Below the pieces are notes generated by a model. It did no database searches and was not told where the DNA came from. It saw only the letters and a program-made list of their open reading frames with translations. Both the position numbers and the translations under genes were made by a program. A DNA stretch of 64,000 bases from Ardenticatena sp. Lineage in GTDB: Bacteria > Chloroflexota > Anaerolineae > Ardenticatenales > Ardenticatenaceae. How positions within the stretch are numbered: position 1 is the first letter of the stretch; each line of letters opens with the position of its first letter. This document shows positions 32,234-40,597 of this stretch, piece by piece. The stretch lies in the NCBI GenBank assembly GCA_015487975.1, contig WFOS01000073.1, positions 1 to 64,000 of the forward strand, in the 5' to 3' direction.

Positions 32234-34663
32234 TTATTGACATGGTGCTGCTGGGTCGAGGGCAAGTGCAGGTTCGACAAAATACTTCCACCAGTCACCT
32301 GCGACCTTATCAGGGCCACAACTGGCGTTGGATGGCAAGTGTCTAAACCAGTACTCTAGATAGCCGATCCAGTTGCAACTCCATGCAGAGCAGTCGATAG
32401 GTTTGGCTGTCTCAGCGGGGTCACCTAAATTAGGATAATTTACAAAGTCGTCGCAATTCGAAAGGACGGGGATGGAGTTGGTGTAATCGTAATCATTGTT
32501 TCCGTTAGGGGGATAATGAACATTCCCGCATCCACTGTAAAAATAGTCGGGCGACAAAGCTTTTACCAAGGCAAATCTCTCCCAATTGTGTGCAGTCCTG
32601 TTTTGTTGCCAATCACCATAAACCTGTGTCATGGTCGCTTCGGTACGATGACCGAAATTGTGAATAGCACTATCAATATGACGTTCTGGGCTTGGCCCCA
32701 TTATGGGGATCAACCGATTGCAGTCGTAGGGTTCTGGTACTGGTGGGGAATTGTACCAATAGGCATCAGGGCCAACAAGTGTGGACTCGTAAAAACCAAA
32801 GTAGGGACCATTGTAGATCCACACTTCATCTATCTCACCTCGGTTGGCTTTACCGCAGATGTCAAAGTTAGGCGAGTTGACTATCACATTGTAATCTACT
32901 GTGTCTGGGGTGTGCGGTGGGTTCTGCCCGTTGATGACCGCTAGGTACTCTTCCTCAGTATAACGAAAACCGTCTATTTTCACAGGCCATCCATCGGTAA
33001 CGATTGTCGTGTAGACAATTGTATAATTGAGTCTACCACCTGTAACTCGCCTGAAAAAATCTGTAGTCTCCCGAGTGAGATCGCTATAGTCATTCCAGCC
33101 CAAATAATTGCTCAAATATTGTCCGTTGCTCAAAATTGGATCATATACGATCACATAAACTTTACGATGAAAAGTTTCGACTGGCATGTATGAACGCATA
33201 ATAAGCGGCATGGAAACCTGGTACGACAGCGTTGCAGTATACGCCCAAGTCTCATTGAATCTAATCAAGTCGCTATTCTTCCAGTACCCCCCTCCAAAGA
33301 ACAAAATTCTGTTCTTTTGCTGGTCGAAGACCAAGGGCATTTCTTTTCTCGGGGAAGGCGTTTGAGTAGTTGTTATCTGCTGCCAAGTTGTTCCATCGTA
33401 CTCCCAAGTGTCGGTAAACAACCCGTTCTCGTCTTCTCCCCCAAACAAAACTATGACCCCTCGAGTGCTATCATAAGTCATGTTGTGATTGTGCCTTGCC
33501 GGCGGCGACTGAGCAGGGATAACCTTGCGCCAAGTGGAACCGTCATATTCCCATGTATCACCCAGAACCATGTCATCACTATCCAAACCACCGAACAATA
33601 CGACGACTCCACGTTGTTCATCATAGGCCATTGAGTGATGATACCGCCCGGATGGCCTCTGGGGTGTGGTCACTTGGTACCATGTCCCATTGTATTCCCA
33701 TGTATCATCAAGACGAGAGCCCGTACTGCTGTAACCACCGAACAGAACCGCGACATTGCGACGAGAATCAAATACCATCGCATGTGAATCACGTCGCGGC
33801 GGGGACACGGCTGTGTTGACTTGCAACCATGTCGTACTGTCATATTCCCAAGTATCGCTGAGATAACCACCAGCACCCAAGCCACCAAAGAGAACTACTC
33901 GTCTGCGATTGGAATCATACACAAGAGCCTGGTCAATATTTGCTCTGCCTGGTGGCGATTGAGAAGGAACAATTTGCGTCCAGTCTACTCCGTCGAACTC
34001 CCACGTATCACTTAGACGCGAAAATCCCGTGTTGTCACCTCCGAAAAGGACCGCAACGCTGCGAGAACTATTATACGCAAGACCGTGTGTGTACCTGGCA
34101 GAAGGAGCATTGTCTGTGATGATCTGCCTCCAATTCGCCTGATCCACTGATCCATAGACTCGATCGATAGGCTTTGAGGACGCAATCGACATCGGTGATC
34201 TGATAGTAAGTACAGTGTTGTCAGGTAGAAAGGTCATCTTCACACGACCAAGATTTGGCTTCCCAAATCTCGCTAGTAGAGGGTAGATCCTGTTTGCCAA
34301 TTCCTGATGATCTGTAGCGGTCATATTCCTTTCAGTGTTTATTTCTATATCAAAGTCAATACCCAATGGAACAAACGTACCACATGAATCAGTCTCACCG
34401 TAACTCCGAGCATAAACCGAAGCATCTATTCTTATGCGATCAAGCTCTTGACGAACCGATTTGGCAATCTCCGGTTGTGAATGCCCATTGACCCATCTCC
34501 ATCCATCACCAGGACGGCAAGACGTGGTTTCAGTAGAAGGCGTAGCTTCTGGCAATGAAGCGGGGATCTTCATCTCACTTGGCCGTGACGCTACTTTTCG
34601 CCCCCCAACCAAAATCACCAACAATGTAAGTATTGGAACCAAGCGATGTTTGATAACAGTCAT
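32234..34663 (-). CDS. Secreted kelch-repeat protein with C-terminal metallopeptidase-like domain
   Basis: 809 residues. A signal segment (HRLVPILTLLVILVGG) leads to a region of about 150 residues, then six kelch repeats (about 175-470), each with a VLFGG and DTWEYDG pattern, forming a six-bladed propeller. The C-terminal 300 residues resemble a conserved uncharacterised domain (EVWIYNGPYFGFYESTLVGP) carrying HNFGHRTEATM, where one expects a zinc-like HxxxH. Composition is AT-richer than most of the window, suggesting transfer. The start at 34663 has only a distant GGGAGG. Function unknown. Confidence 0.75.
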   Translation of the reverse strand: MTVIKHRLVPILTLLVILVGGRKVASRPSEMKIPASLPEATPSTETTSCRPGDGWRWVNGHSQPEIAKSVRQELDRIRIDASVYARSYGETDSCGTFVPLGIDFDIEINTERNMTATDHQELANRIYPLLARFGKPNLGRVKMTFLPDNTVLTIRSPMSIASSKPIDRVYGSVDQANWRQIITDNAPSARYTHGLAYNSSRSVAVLFGGDNTGFSRLSDTWEFDGVDWTQIVPSQSPPGRANIDQALVYDSNRRRVVLFGGLGAGGYLSDTWEYDSTTWLQVNTAVSPPRRDSHAMVFDSRRNVAVLFGGYSSTGSRLDDTWEYNGTWYQVTTPQRPSGRYHHSMAYDEQRGVVVLFGGLDSDDMVLGDTWEYDGSTWRKVIPAQSPPARHNHNMTYDSTRGVIVLFGGEDENGLFTDTWEYDGTTWQQITTTQTPSPRKEMPLVFDQQKNRILFFGGGYWKNSDLIRFNETWAYTATLSYQVSMPLIMRSYMPVETFHRKVYVIVYDPILSNGQYLSNYLGWNDYSDLTRETTDFFRRVTGGRLNYTIVYTTIVTDGWPVKIDGFRYTEEEYLAVINGQNPPHTPDTVDYNVIVNSPNFDICGKANRGEIDEVWIYNGPYFGFYESTLVGPDAYWYNSPPVPEPYDCNRLIPIMGPSPERHIDSAIHNFGHRTEATMTQVYGDWQQNRTAHNWERFALVKALSPDYFYSGCGNVHYPPNGNNDYDYTNSIPVLSNCDDFVNYPNLGDPAETAKPIDCSAWSCNWIGYLEYWFRHLPSNASCGPDKVAGDWWKYFVEPALALDPAAPCQ

Positions 34664-34736
34664 CGGGCTTATATGGACCTCCCATTCGTCTCCGAAATGC
34701 TGTCGACCACATAATAGCCAGCTAACGTGTCTATTG

Positions 34737-34771
34737 AGCACCTGCCAGGCCAATTGCGCCCGGCAGGTGCT
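34737..34771 (-). terminator. Terminator after PIG-L gene
   Basis: 10-bp stem (AGCACCTGCC with GGCAGGTGCT) with a 15-base loop, 3 bases beyond the deacetylase stop. No T run. Confidence 0.65.
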
Positions 34772-34774
34772 TCG

Positions 34775-35491
34775 TCATCCTTGCAGCACGATGCGGCGGA
34801 ACCGCTCCGCATAGCGATAGACCGAGCCGGCAGCATGCTCACGACTACGCGCTTCGATGCGTTCGCGCAACGTGGCGGGGTCACCGATTTGGCTTTCGTG
34901 TGCCAGCAGGGCTCGAATTTTCCGGTCGAGCACAGGTTCGATATCCACCCAAAAATTTGGTTCGTTGGTTGGCGTCATGAACACATCCAGCACTGTGTGT
35001 GGTGCCAACCCTTCGGCTTCGTGTTCGGGAAAATTGAGGCGATCGCGGGCAAGGGGGAAGATGGCATCGAGTGCGGTATCGCCTACGGCGCGATGGTCGG
35101 GGTGATTGATACGCCGGTTCCCAATGAAGCGGGCGGTGGGGTCATGCGTCACCACCACGTCGGGGCGGTACAGGCGAATCAGGCGTACCAGGTCGCGCCG
35201 CAGTTCGATGGTGTTGTAAACCTCGCCGTCAGGGTAGCCCAGGAAGATGCATTCTTTCACACCGAGAAGGCGTGCCGCTTCGCGTTGCTCATGTTCACGG
35301 ATGCGTACAAGCCGCTCCCAGGTCATCTCCGGGTCGCCAGAGCCCTTGCTGCCATCGGTCACGATCACGTAGGTTATGTCGGCACCGGCCTCTGCCCAAC
35401 GGGCAATGGTGCCACCAGCGCAAAATTCAGGGTCGTCAGGATGGGCCACGATCACCAAAACTCGCTCGGGCGAGGGAAACGTGCTCCACAT
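34775..35491 (-). CDS. PIG-L family deacetylase
   Basis: 238-residue zinc deacetylase of the PIG-L/LmbE fold with the metal motif VAHPDDPEFCAGG and the third ligand region HPDHRAVGDTALDA. Members deacetylate GlcNAc-inositol, bacillithiol precursors or other N-acetylhexosamines. It shows no biosynthetic neighbours that would fix its substrate. It lies downstream of serS, separated by a terminator. Confidence 0.9.
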   Translation of the reverse strand: MWSTFPSPERVLVIVAHPDDPEFCAGGTIARWAEAGADITYVIVTDGSKGSGDPEMTWERLVRIREHEQREAARLLGVKECIFLGYPDGEVYNTIELRRDLVRLIRLYRPDVVVTHDPTARFIGNRRINHPDHRAVGDTALDAIFPLARDRLNFPEHEAEGLAPHTVLDVFMTPTNEPNFWVDIEPVLDRKIRALLAHESQIGDPATLRERIEARSREHAAGSVYRYAERFRRIVLQG

Positions 35492-35524
35492 GGCTGATTG
35501 CCTCCCTTATTTTCATTGACATAA

Positions 35525-35559
35525 ACACTCTCCGACATCGTGCATGCACCGGAGAATGT
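35525..35559 (-). terminator. Terminator after serS
   Basis: In minus-sense a stem (ACATTCTCCG with CGGAGAGTGT) is followed by TTTATG, 22 bases after the serS stop. Confidence 0.7.
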
Positions 35560-35581
35560 TGCGCTTTCGTCGAGAGAGCAT

Positions 35582-36889
35582 TTAGCGCGGCACATTGTGC
35601 CCATAGAGGGCGTTTTCCTTGGTGATGCGCTCGATACCCTTCATGTAGGGGCGCAACACTTCGGGAATCACGATGCTGCCATCTTCCTGTTGATAGTTTT
35701 CCATGATGGCAATCATCGTGCGGGGGAGTGCCAGCCCCGAACCGTTGAGCGTATGCACATATTCGGGGCGTGCCCCAGGCTCACGGCGAAAACGAATGTT
35801 GGCGCGACGTGCCTGGAAGTCCATGAAGTTCGAGCACGACGAAACTTCGAGCCACGATTGCATGCCCGGCGCCCACATTTCGATGTCGTATTTGACGGCC
35901 GCTGTAAACGAGAGATCGCCCGTCACGATTTGGACGCGGCGGTATGGCAGTCCAAGTAGCTCAGCGATTTCCTCGGCATTGCGGATGAGATCTTCGAGCT
36001 CGTCCATCGACGTTTCGGGCTTGACGAACTTCACCATTTCGACCTTGTCGAATTGGTAGAGACGCTGGATGCCGCGTACATCACGCCCGGCGCTCACTTT
36101 CTCGCGGCGGAAGCAGGGCGTGTAGGCGACATGGTAGATGGGGAGCATCTCGCCCTCGATGATTTCATCGCGATAGAGGTTCGTCACCGGCACTTCGGCG
36201 GTTGGGATCCACCAGTAATCTTCTTCGATGTCGCGGAACAAGTTGTCGCCAAACTTGGGGAGGTTGCCGGTTCCCACCAGACAATGGCCACGCACCATGA
36301 AGGGGGGATACACTTCCAGGTATCCATGCTTTTCGATATGCACATCGAGCATGAATTGAATGAGTGCCCGATTGAGCAGTGCCCCCAGCCCTTTCAACAC
36401 GAAAAAGCGCGAACCGCTGATTTTGACACCCCGTTCGAAGTCGATGATGCCCAGTTCTTCCCCCAATTCCCAATGTGGTTTGGGTTCAAAATCGAACTCG
36501 CGCTGTTCGCCCCAATACTTCACCGGTTTGTTGTCTTCTTCGCTGGGCGAAACGGGCACCGATTCGTGGGGCAAGTTGGGCACGCGCAAGAGCAGGTCGT
36601 TCAATTTGGCTTCGACAGCTTCCAGTTGGGGTTCGAGTTCTTCGATGCGGGCATTGATGGCACGCACACCTTCGATGCGTTTTTGGCGTTCTTCGGGGTC
36701 TTTGGTGCGCCCAATGGCTTTCGATTCAGCATTGCGCTGAGCACGTAGGCTTTCGATTTCGGTCAACAGTTCGCGGCGCTGGCGGTCGAGTTCTAGAATT
36801 TCGTCGATGATGTCGGTTGGCTCGAACAGTTTGCGCAGTCCTTCCTTCACGTATTCAGGATTTTCGCGGATGAGTTTCAAATCGAGCAT
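35582..36889 (-). CDS. serS: Seryl-tRNA synthetase
   Basis: 435-residue class II synthetase. An N-terminal coiled coil (residues about 30-110, arm that binds the tRNA-Ser long variable loop) precedes the catalytic core, with class II motif 2 [22 protein letters not shown] and motif 3 [18 protein letters not shown] (in shorter reading, [11 protein letters not shown]). GAGGAGG precedes the ATG. A T-box leader with a dedicated promoter lies immediately upstream, so the gene responds to uncharged tRNA-Ser. Confidence 0.95.
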   Translation of the reverse strand: MLDLKLIRENPEYVKEGLRKLFEPTDIIDEILELDRQRRELLTEIESLRAQRNAESKAIGRTKDPEERQKRIEGVRAINARIEELEPQLEAVEAKLNDLLLRVPNLPHESVPVSPSEEDNKPVKYWGEQREFDFEPKPHWELGEELGIIDFERGVKISGSRFFVLKGLGALLNRALIQFMLDVHIEKHGYLEVYPPFMVRGHCLVGTGNLPKFGDNLFRDIEEDYWWIPTAEVPVTNLYRDEIIEGEMLPIYHVAYTPCFRREKVSAGRDVRGIQRLYQFDKVEMVKFVKPETSMDELEDLIRNAEEIAELLGLPYRRVQIVTGDLSFTAAVKYDIEMWAPGMQSWLEVSSCSNFMDFQARRANIRFRREPGARPEYVHTLNGSGLALPRTMIAIMENYQQEDGSIVIPEVLRPYMKGIERITKENALYGHNVPR

Positions 36890-36933
36890 GGGTTCCTCCT
36901 CGCATGTTTACGTTCGATTGCTGGTAAACGAAT

Positions 36934-37211
36934 AAAAAACGCCCACCCCTTGCAGGGCGAGCGTCTTCTCGCGGTGCCACCTGCCTTCGCTGAACCCTCA
37001 CGGGCACAGCCTCGGCGAGTCCATCGCCTGGACTCATGCGCGATAACGGGCGCACCCGGCGCCGCTTCGCCGGCCCCGTAGGCCGTTTTCGCGGGCAACT
37101 CGGGAGGGGATTCCGACGCCACCGCCACCGTCTCGCACCACCCGACGGCTCTCTGAAGACGTATGTGCGCCGTACTCGTCTCCGTCCACGTTTTTGTGAT
37201 CTCCATTTGTG
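36934..37211 (-). promoter_or_regulatory. T-box riboswitch of serS
   Basis: The leader reads, in order, a Stem I with AGTA-type loop (GAGTA) and AGAGAGCCG, a specifier region (a TCC serine codon is my best candidate), a middle stem, the conserved T-box GGTGGCACCGCGA (36981-36969) and a terminator stem with a TTTTTT run (36964-36934). The T-box UGGC is complementary to the 3' GCCA of tRNA-Ser, whose discriminator base is G. Uncharged tRNA-Ser would stabilise the antiterminator and raise serS expression. Confidence 0.9.
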
Positions 37212-37217
37212 CCGTGC

Positions 37218-37247
37218 ATTATACGTAAGAGGGAAAATCTCTGTCAA
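37218..37247 (-). promoter_or_regulatory. Consensus promoter of the serS T-box unit
   Basis: In minus-sense a perfect TTGACA (37247-37242) and TATAAT (37223-37218) with an 18-base spacer. It is back-to-back with the MBL gene promoter. Confidence 0.85.
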
Positions 37248-37276
37248 ATCTCCCCTCTCCCCCCTCCAAAACCCCT

Positions 37277-37305
37277 TTGACACCCATTCGTCCGTATGAT
37301 ACTAT
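37277..37305 (+). promoter_or_regulatory. Promoter of the MBL-fold gene
   Basis: TTGACA (37277-37282), 17-base spacer, TACTAT (37300-37305) preceded by TGA, giving an extended -10. This placement makes any upstream in-frame start codon (before about 37312) unlikely. Confidence 0.75.
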
Positions 37306-37354
37306 GCCCAACAGCCTGTTCCACATGTCGTTTCAAACCGCAAGTTGGCGCCAT

Positions 37355-38242
37355 ATGAGTGAATTTTTGGTTCGAGTTTGGGGCGTGCGGGGTGCATACG
37401 CGGCACCGCATTCCACTGAATTTGGGGGCATGACCCCCTGTGTTGAAGTTATCGCTGGTGAGCGTCGCCTCATTTTCGATGCTGGTTTAGGCATTATTCC
37501 CCTTGGACGGACGATTCTCCCGAATGAATTGGACGTAACCATTTTTTTGAGCCACCTGCACCGCGACCATATCGAAGGGTTTGCCTTTTTTGCGCCTTTG
37601 CGCTACCACAATACGACGGTGCGGGTCTATGGTCCGCGTGTGTTGGGGCGGGAACCGTTGCGGCCGTTTTTGGAGGCACAATTTCAACCGCCCACGTTCC
37701 CACTCTTCCTGGATGCCATGCCTGCGCGTCGTGAAGTGTACCATTTACAACATGGCAATGTCTATCGGTGGCGTCCAGATTCGGGGGTGCCAGATGTGTT
37801 CGAGCCCCCAGTGCGCCAGGCATTCGACCCAGAAGATGTGGTTGTGCGCGTGATTTACAGCACAGCACACCCTCAGGGGGTCTTTCTCTTTCGGGTGGAA
37901 TGGCAGCACCATAGTGTGGTGTATGCCACTGATTTCGAAAGCTACGCGGGCGGCGCACGGGCATTGATACGTTTTGCCGAAGGGACGGATATTTTGATTC
38001 ATGATGCCAACTACACCGACGATGAGTACATGAATCCGTATTTTTCGCGGCAGGGATGGGGGCACAGCACACCACGCATGGCTATTGAAACCGCGCAGGC
38101 GGTAGGCGCCAAGCGGGTCGTGCTGTTCCATCATGACCCCCAGCATGATGATGCCTTTTTGTTGGAGATGGAACGCCAGGCTCAAGATTGGTGGGATGGT
38201 GCCATCATGGCGCGTGAAGGTATGGTGCTGGAAGTGTGTTGA
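37355..38242 (+). CDS. MBL-fold metallo-hydrolase
   Basis: 295 residues. The metallo-beta-lactamase motif is LSHLHRDHIEG (HxHxDH), with further ligands in DANYTDDEY and LFHHDPQHDD. The opening VWGVRGAYAAP resembles the phosphodiesterase-like MBL proteins that start with a WGxRG motif and bind c-di-GMP or cAMP-related signals in some systems; here no more than an MBL hydrolase is claimed. ATG 37355 is used because the promoter lies just upstream. No clear ribosome site is seen. Confidence 0.8.
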   Translation: MSEFLVRVWGVRGAYAAPHSTEFGGMTPCVEVIAGERRLIFDAGLGIIPLGRTILPNELDVTIFLSHLHRDHIEGFAFFAPLRYHNTTVRVYGPRVLGREPLRPFLEAQFQPPTFPLFLDAMPARREVYHLQHGNVYRWRPDSGVPDVFEPPVRQAFDPEDVVVRVIYSTAHPQGVFLFRVEWQHHSVVYATDFESYAGGARALIRFAEGTDILIHDANYTDDEYMNPYFSRQGWGHSTPRMAIETAQAVGAKRVVLFHHDPQHDDAFLLEMERQAQDWWDGAIMAREGMVLEVC

Positions 38243-38308
38243 ACCGAGGCATAGCCCGCATCACACAGCAAACAACAGACCAAAACGACGATGAAGGAGT
38301 GAACACCT

Positions 38309-39703
38309 ATGGCTGAACAATACGACCTTTTGGTACTTGGCGCTGGCCCTGGTGGCTATGTCGCTGCTATTCGTGCTGCGCAAAATGGGCTCAAAGTTGG
38401 TTGCATTGAGCGCGAAAATTTGGGAGGGGTCTGCCTCAATTGGGGATGCATTCCCTCGAAGGCACTTATCAAAAATGCGGAATTGGTGTCGCTCATCAAC
38501 AACCGTGCGAAGGAATTTGGCTTCTCGTTCGATAATTTCGTCGCAGATTATACCAAGGCTGTTCATCGCTCGCGCCGTGTGGTCAAGCGGCTGACAGGGG
38601 GCATTGGGTTCCTCTTCAAAAAGTATGGTGTGGAACATATCCAGGGCACAGGTCGCCTGGTGGATGCTCACACCATCGAAGTGGATGGCAAGCGCTATAC
38701 AGCGAAACATATCATCATTGCAACGGGGGCACGGGCACGTACATTGCCTGGCATCGAGGTGGATGGCGAATATGTGCAGACGTACCGTGAAGCGATTGTG
38801 GACAAGCGTGTACCCAACTCAATGGTCATCATTGGCGCCGGGGCGATTGGAATGGAATTCGGGTATGTGATGAACGCCTATGGCGCTGATGTCACGATTG
38901 TCGAATTTTTGCCGCGCCTTCTGCCCCTCGAAGACGAGGACGTTTCCAAAGAAGTCGAAAAGGCGTACAAAAAGCAAGGCATCAAGTACATGACGAGCAG
39001 TAAGGTCACGTCGGTGGTGCGCGACGGCGACACGCTCAAGGTGACGGTCGAACCCGCTCAGGGGGGTGGCGAGCCGACCGTGTTGGAAGTGGAGCGGGTG
39101 CTGGTGGCGGTGGGAATTCAACCGAACACCGCGGGCATTGGGCTGGAAACGGTTGGCATTGCCACGGACGAACGTGGCTTCATCCAGATTGACGAGTACA
39201 TGCGCACCAACATTCCGCACATTTTCGCGATTGGTGATGTCACAGGGAAACTCCCGCTGGCACATGTTGCCTCTCACCAGGGAATCGTGGTTGCGGATTA
39301 CCTGGCCGGGAAGCATGTCCACACGCTTGATTACACTATGATGCCGCGGGCAACGTACTGCAACCCGCAGGTTGCCAGCATGGGGTTGACCGAACAGCAA
39401 GCTCACGAACAAGGCTATGATATCAAAGTTGGCAAATTCCCGTTCAGCGCGAATGGCAAGGCGCTGGGATTGGGCGAAGGCGAAGGATTTGTCAAAATCA
39501 TTGCCGATGCACGCATTGGCGAAATCCTGGGGGCGCACATGGTTGGCCCCGAAGTGACCGAGTTGATTGCCGAGTTCACCATTGCGCGAGAGCTGGAAAG
39601 CACACCGCTGGAAATTGCCGATGCTGTCCATCCCCATCCCACGTTGAGCGAAGTCATTGCCGAGGCCGCACTGGCGACCGAAGGCAATCCGATTCACTTC
39701 TAA
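38309..39703 (+). CDS. lpdA: Dihydrolipoyl dehydrogenase (E3)
   Basis: 464-residue flavoprotein disulfide reductase that reoxidises dihydrolipoamide for 2-oxoacid dehydrogenase and glycine-cleavage complexes. FAD motif LGAGPGGYVAAIRA; redox disulfide GGVCLNWGCIPSK (Cys42/Cys47); NAD motif IIGAGAIGMEFGY; C-terminal HPHPTLSE catalytic His-Glu. AAGGAG precedes the ATG. The E2 gene at the left edge could use it. Confidence 0.96.
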   Translation: MAEQYDLLVLGAGPGGYVAAIRAAQNGLKVGCIERENLGGVCLNWGCIPSKALIKNAELVSLINNRAKEFGFSFDNFVADYTKAVHRSRRVVKRLTGGIGFLFKKYGVEHIQGTGRLVDAHTIEVDGKRYTAKHIIIATGARARTLPGIEVDGEYVQTYREAIVDKRVPNSMVIIGAGAIGMEFGYVMNAYGADVTIVEFLPRLLPLEDEDVSKEVEKAYKKQGIKYMTSSKVTSVVRDGDTLKVTVEPAQGGGEPTVLEVERVLVAVGIQPNTAGIGLETVGIATDERGFIQIDEYMRTNIPHIFAIGDVTGKLPLAHVASHQGIVVADYLAGKHVHTLDYTMMPRATYCNPQVASMGLTEQQAHEQGYDIKVGKFPFSANGKALGLGEGEGFVKIIADARIGEILGAHMVGPEVTELIAEFTIARELESTPLEIADAVHPHPTLSEVIAEAALATEGNPIHF

Positions 39704-39727
39704 ATCAACCATTGCAGGAGGATGACG

Positions 39728-40195
39728 ATGATTCAACCCGGAGAGATGGCGCCAGATTTTGCATTGCCCGATCAGGACAAACACGTACACAAGTTGAGCG
39801 ACTATCGCGGCAAGCCGGTGGTTTTGCTCTTCTACCCGCTCGATTTCAGCCCCGTGTGCAGCAATGAAATGGCCTGTTTCCGCGATGCGTTGAGTCTGTT
39901 CAATGATTTGGACGCGCAGGTCTTTGGCATTAGCGTGGATAGTGTGTGGGCACACAAGGCATTTGCAGCACAGCAGGGAATCGAATTCCCCTTGCTGGCC
40001 GACTTCCACCCCAAAGGCGACGTGTGCAAGAAGTATGGTGTCTACCTGGAAGACAAGGGCATTTGCGACCGCGTGGTGGTCGTGATTGACCCCGAAGGTC
40101 GCGTCAGTGATGTCATTCACGTGGGGATTCCCAACATTCCCGATGTGGATCAGGTGGCCGAAGCCGTCAAGAAGGCTGCGGCTGCCACCGCCTGA
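39728..40195 (+). CDS. Peroxiredoxin (AhpC/TSA family)
   Basis: 155-residue thiol peroxidase with the peroxidatic Cys44 in DFSPVCSNEM. The N-terminal segment is PDFALPDQDKHVHKLSDYRGKPVVLLFYP-like, broken here as residues 9-37. It resembles AhpE-type 1-Cys or atypical 2-Cys peroxiredoxins; Cys residues further on (DVCKKYG) may resolve the sulfenate. GGAGG spaced for ATG 39728. Linked with lpdA, 24 bases upstream. Confidence 0.88.
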   Translation: MIQPGEMAPDFALPDQDKHVHKLSDYRGKPVVLLFYPLDFSPVCSNEMACFRDALSLFNDLDAQVFGISVDSVWAHKAFAAQQGIEFPLLADFHPKGDVCKKYGVYLEDKGICDRVVVVIDPEGRVSDVIHVGIPNIPDVDQVAEAVKKAAAATA

Positions 40196-40213
40196 GACGG
40201 TTCACCCGATAGC

Positions 40214-40242
40214 AAAACGCCCCGCATTGGCGGGGCGTTTTT
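40214..40242. terminator. Intrinsic terminator
   Basis: AAAACGCCCCGC pairs with GCGGGGCGTTTT, 4-base loop, with A and T tracts on both sides; serves the peroxiredoxin and the convergent pilin gene. Confidence 0.9.
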
Positions 40243-40258
40243 GCGTGCGGTGGGCAGG

Positions 40259-40453
40259 CTAGCATGAGCGATTGAAGCCACAGTTGATAAGATCGTACCA
40301 GACAGTGCTTAGCGTGGTGCCAAGAAGCGAGAGTACAACAATGACCACGATGGCGACCAGCACGAGGATGAGAAGGTATTCGACGAGCGCTTGCCCTCGC
40401 TCTTCGTGCCAGGCCTGCCGCAGCGCGAAAAGGGATGGAATGAAGGGAAACAT
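40259..40453 (-). CDS. Flp-type (type IVb) pilin-like protein
   Basis: 64-residue preprotein. ATG 40453 is set by GGAGG with four-base spacing. After a short leader, ERG|QALVEYLLILVLVAIVVIVVLSLLG shows the prepilin peptidase site and the Glu-5 followed by a long hydrophobic helix, the mark of Flp/Fap pilins. The C-terminal tail has two Cys. Tad export machinery is not in the window. It has its own good promoter. Confidence 0.85.
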   Translation of the reverse strand: MFPFIPSLFALRQAWHEERGQALVEYLLILVLVAIVVIVVLSLLGTTLSTVWYDLINCGFNRSC

Positions 40454-40518
40454 AAATCCTCCTGCATACCCTTCTACCTTTTCAGCATGAAAAGATGCGA
40501 AATGCTGCTCGCAAGACC

Positions 40519-40547
40519 AGTGTACACCACAAAACGCTATTTGTGAA
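40519..40547 (-). promoter_or_regulatory. Promoter of the Flp pilin gene
   Basis: In minus-sense TTCACA (40547-40542), 17-base spacer, TACACT (40524-40519). Confidence 0.6.
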
Positions 40548-40597
40548 TAGGAGCAAACGCGAATCACTTTGCGTCTTTTCTGCATTTTCCCAACAGC

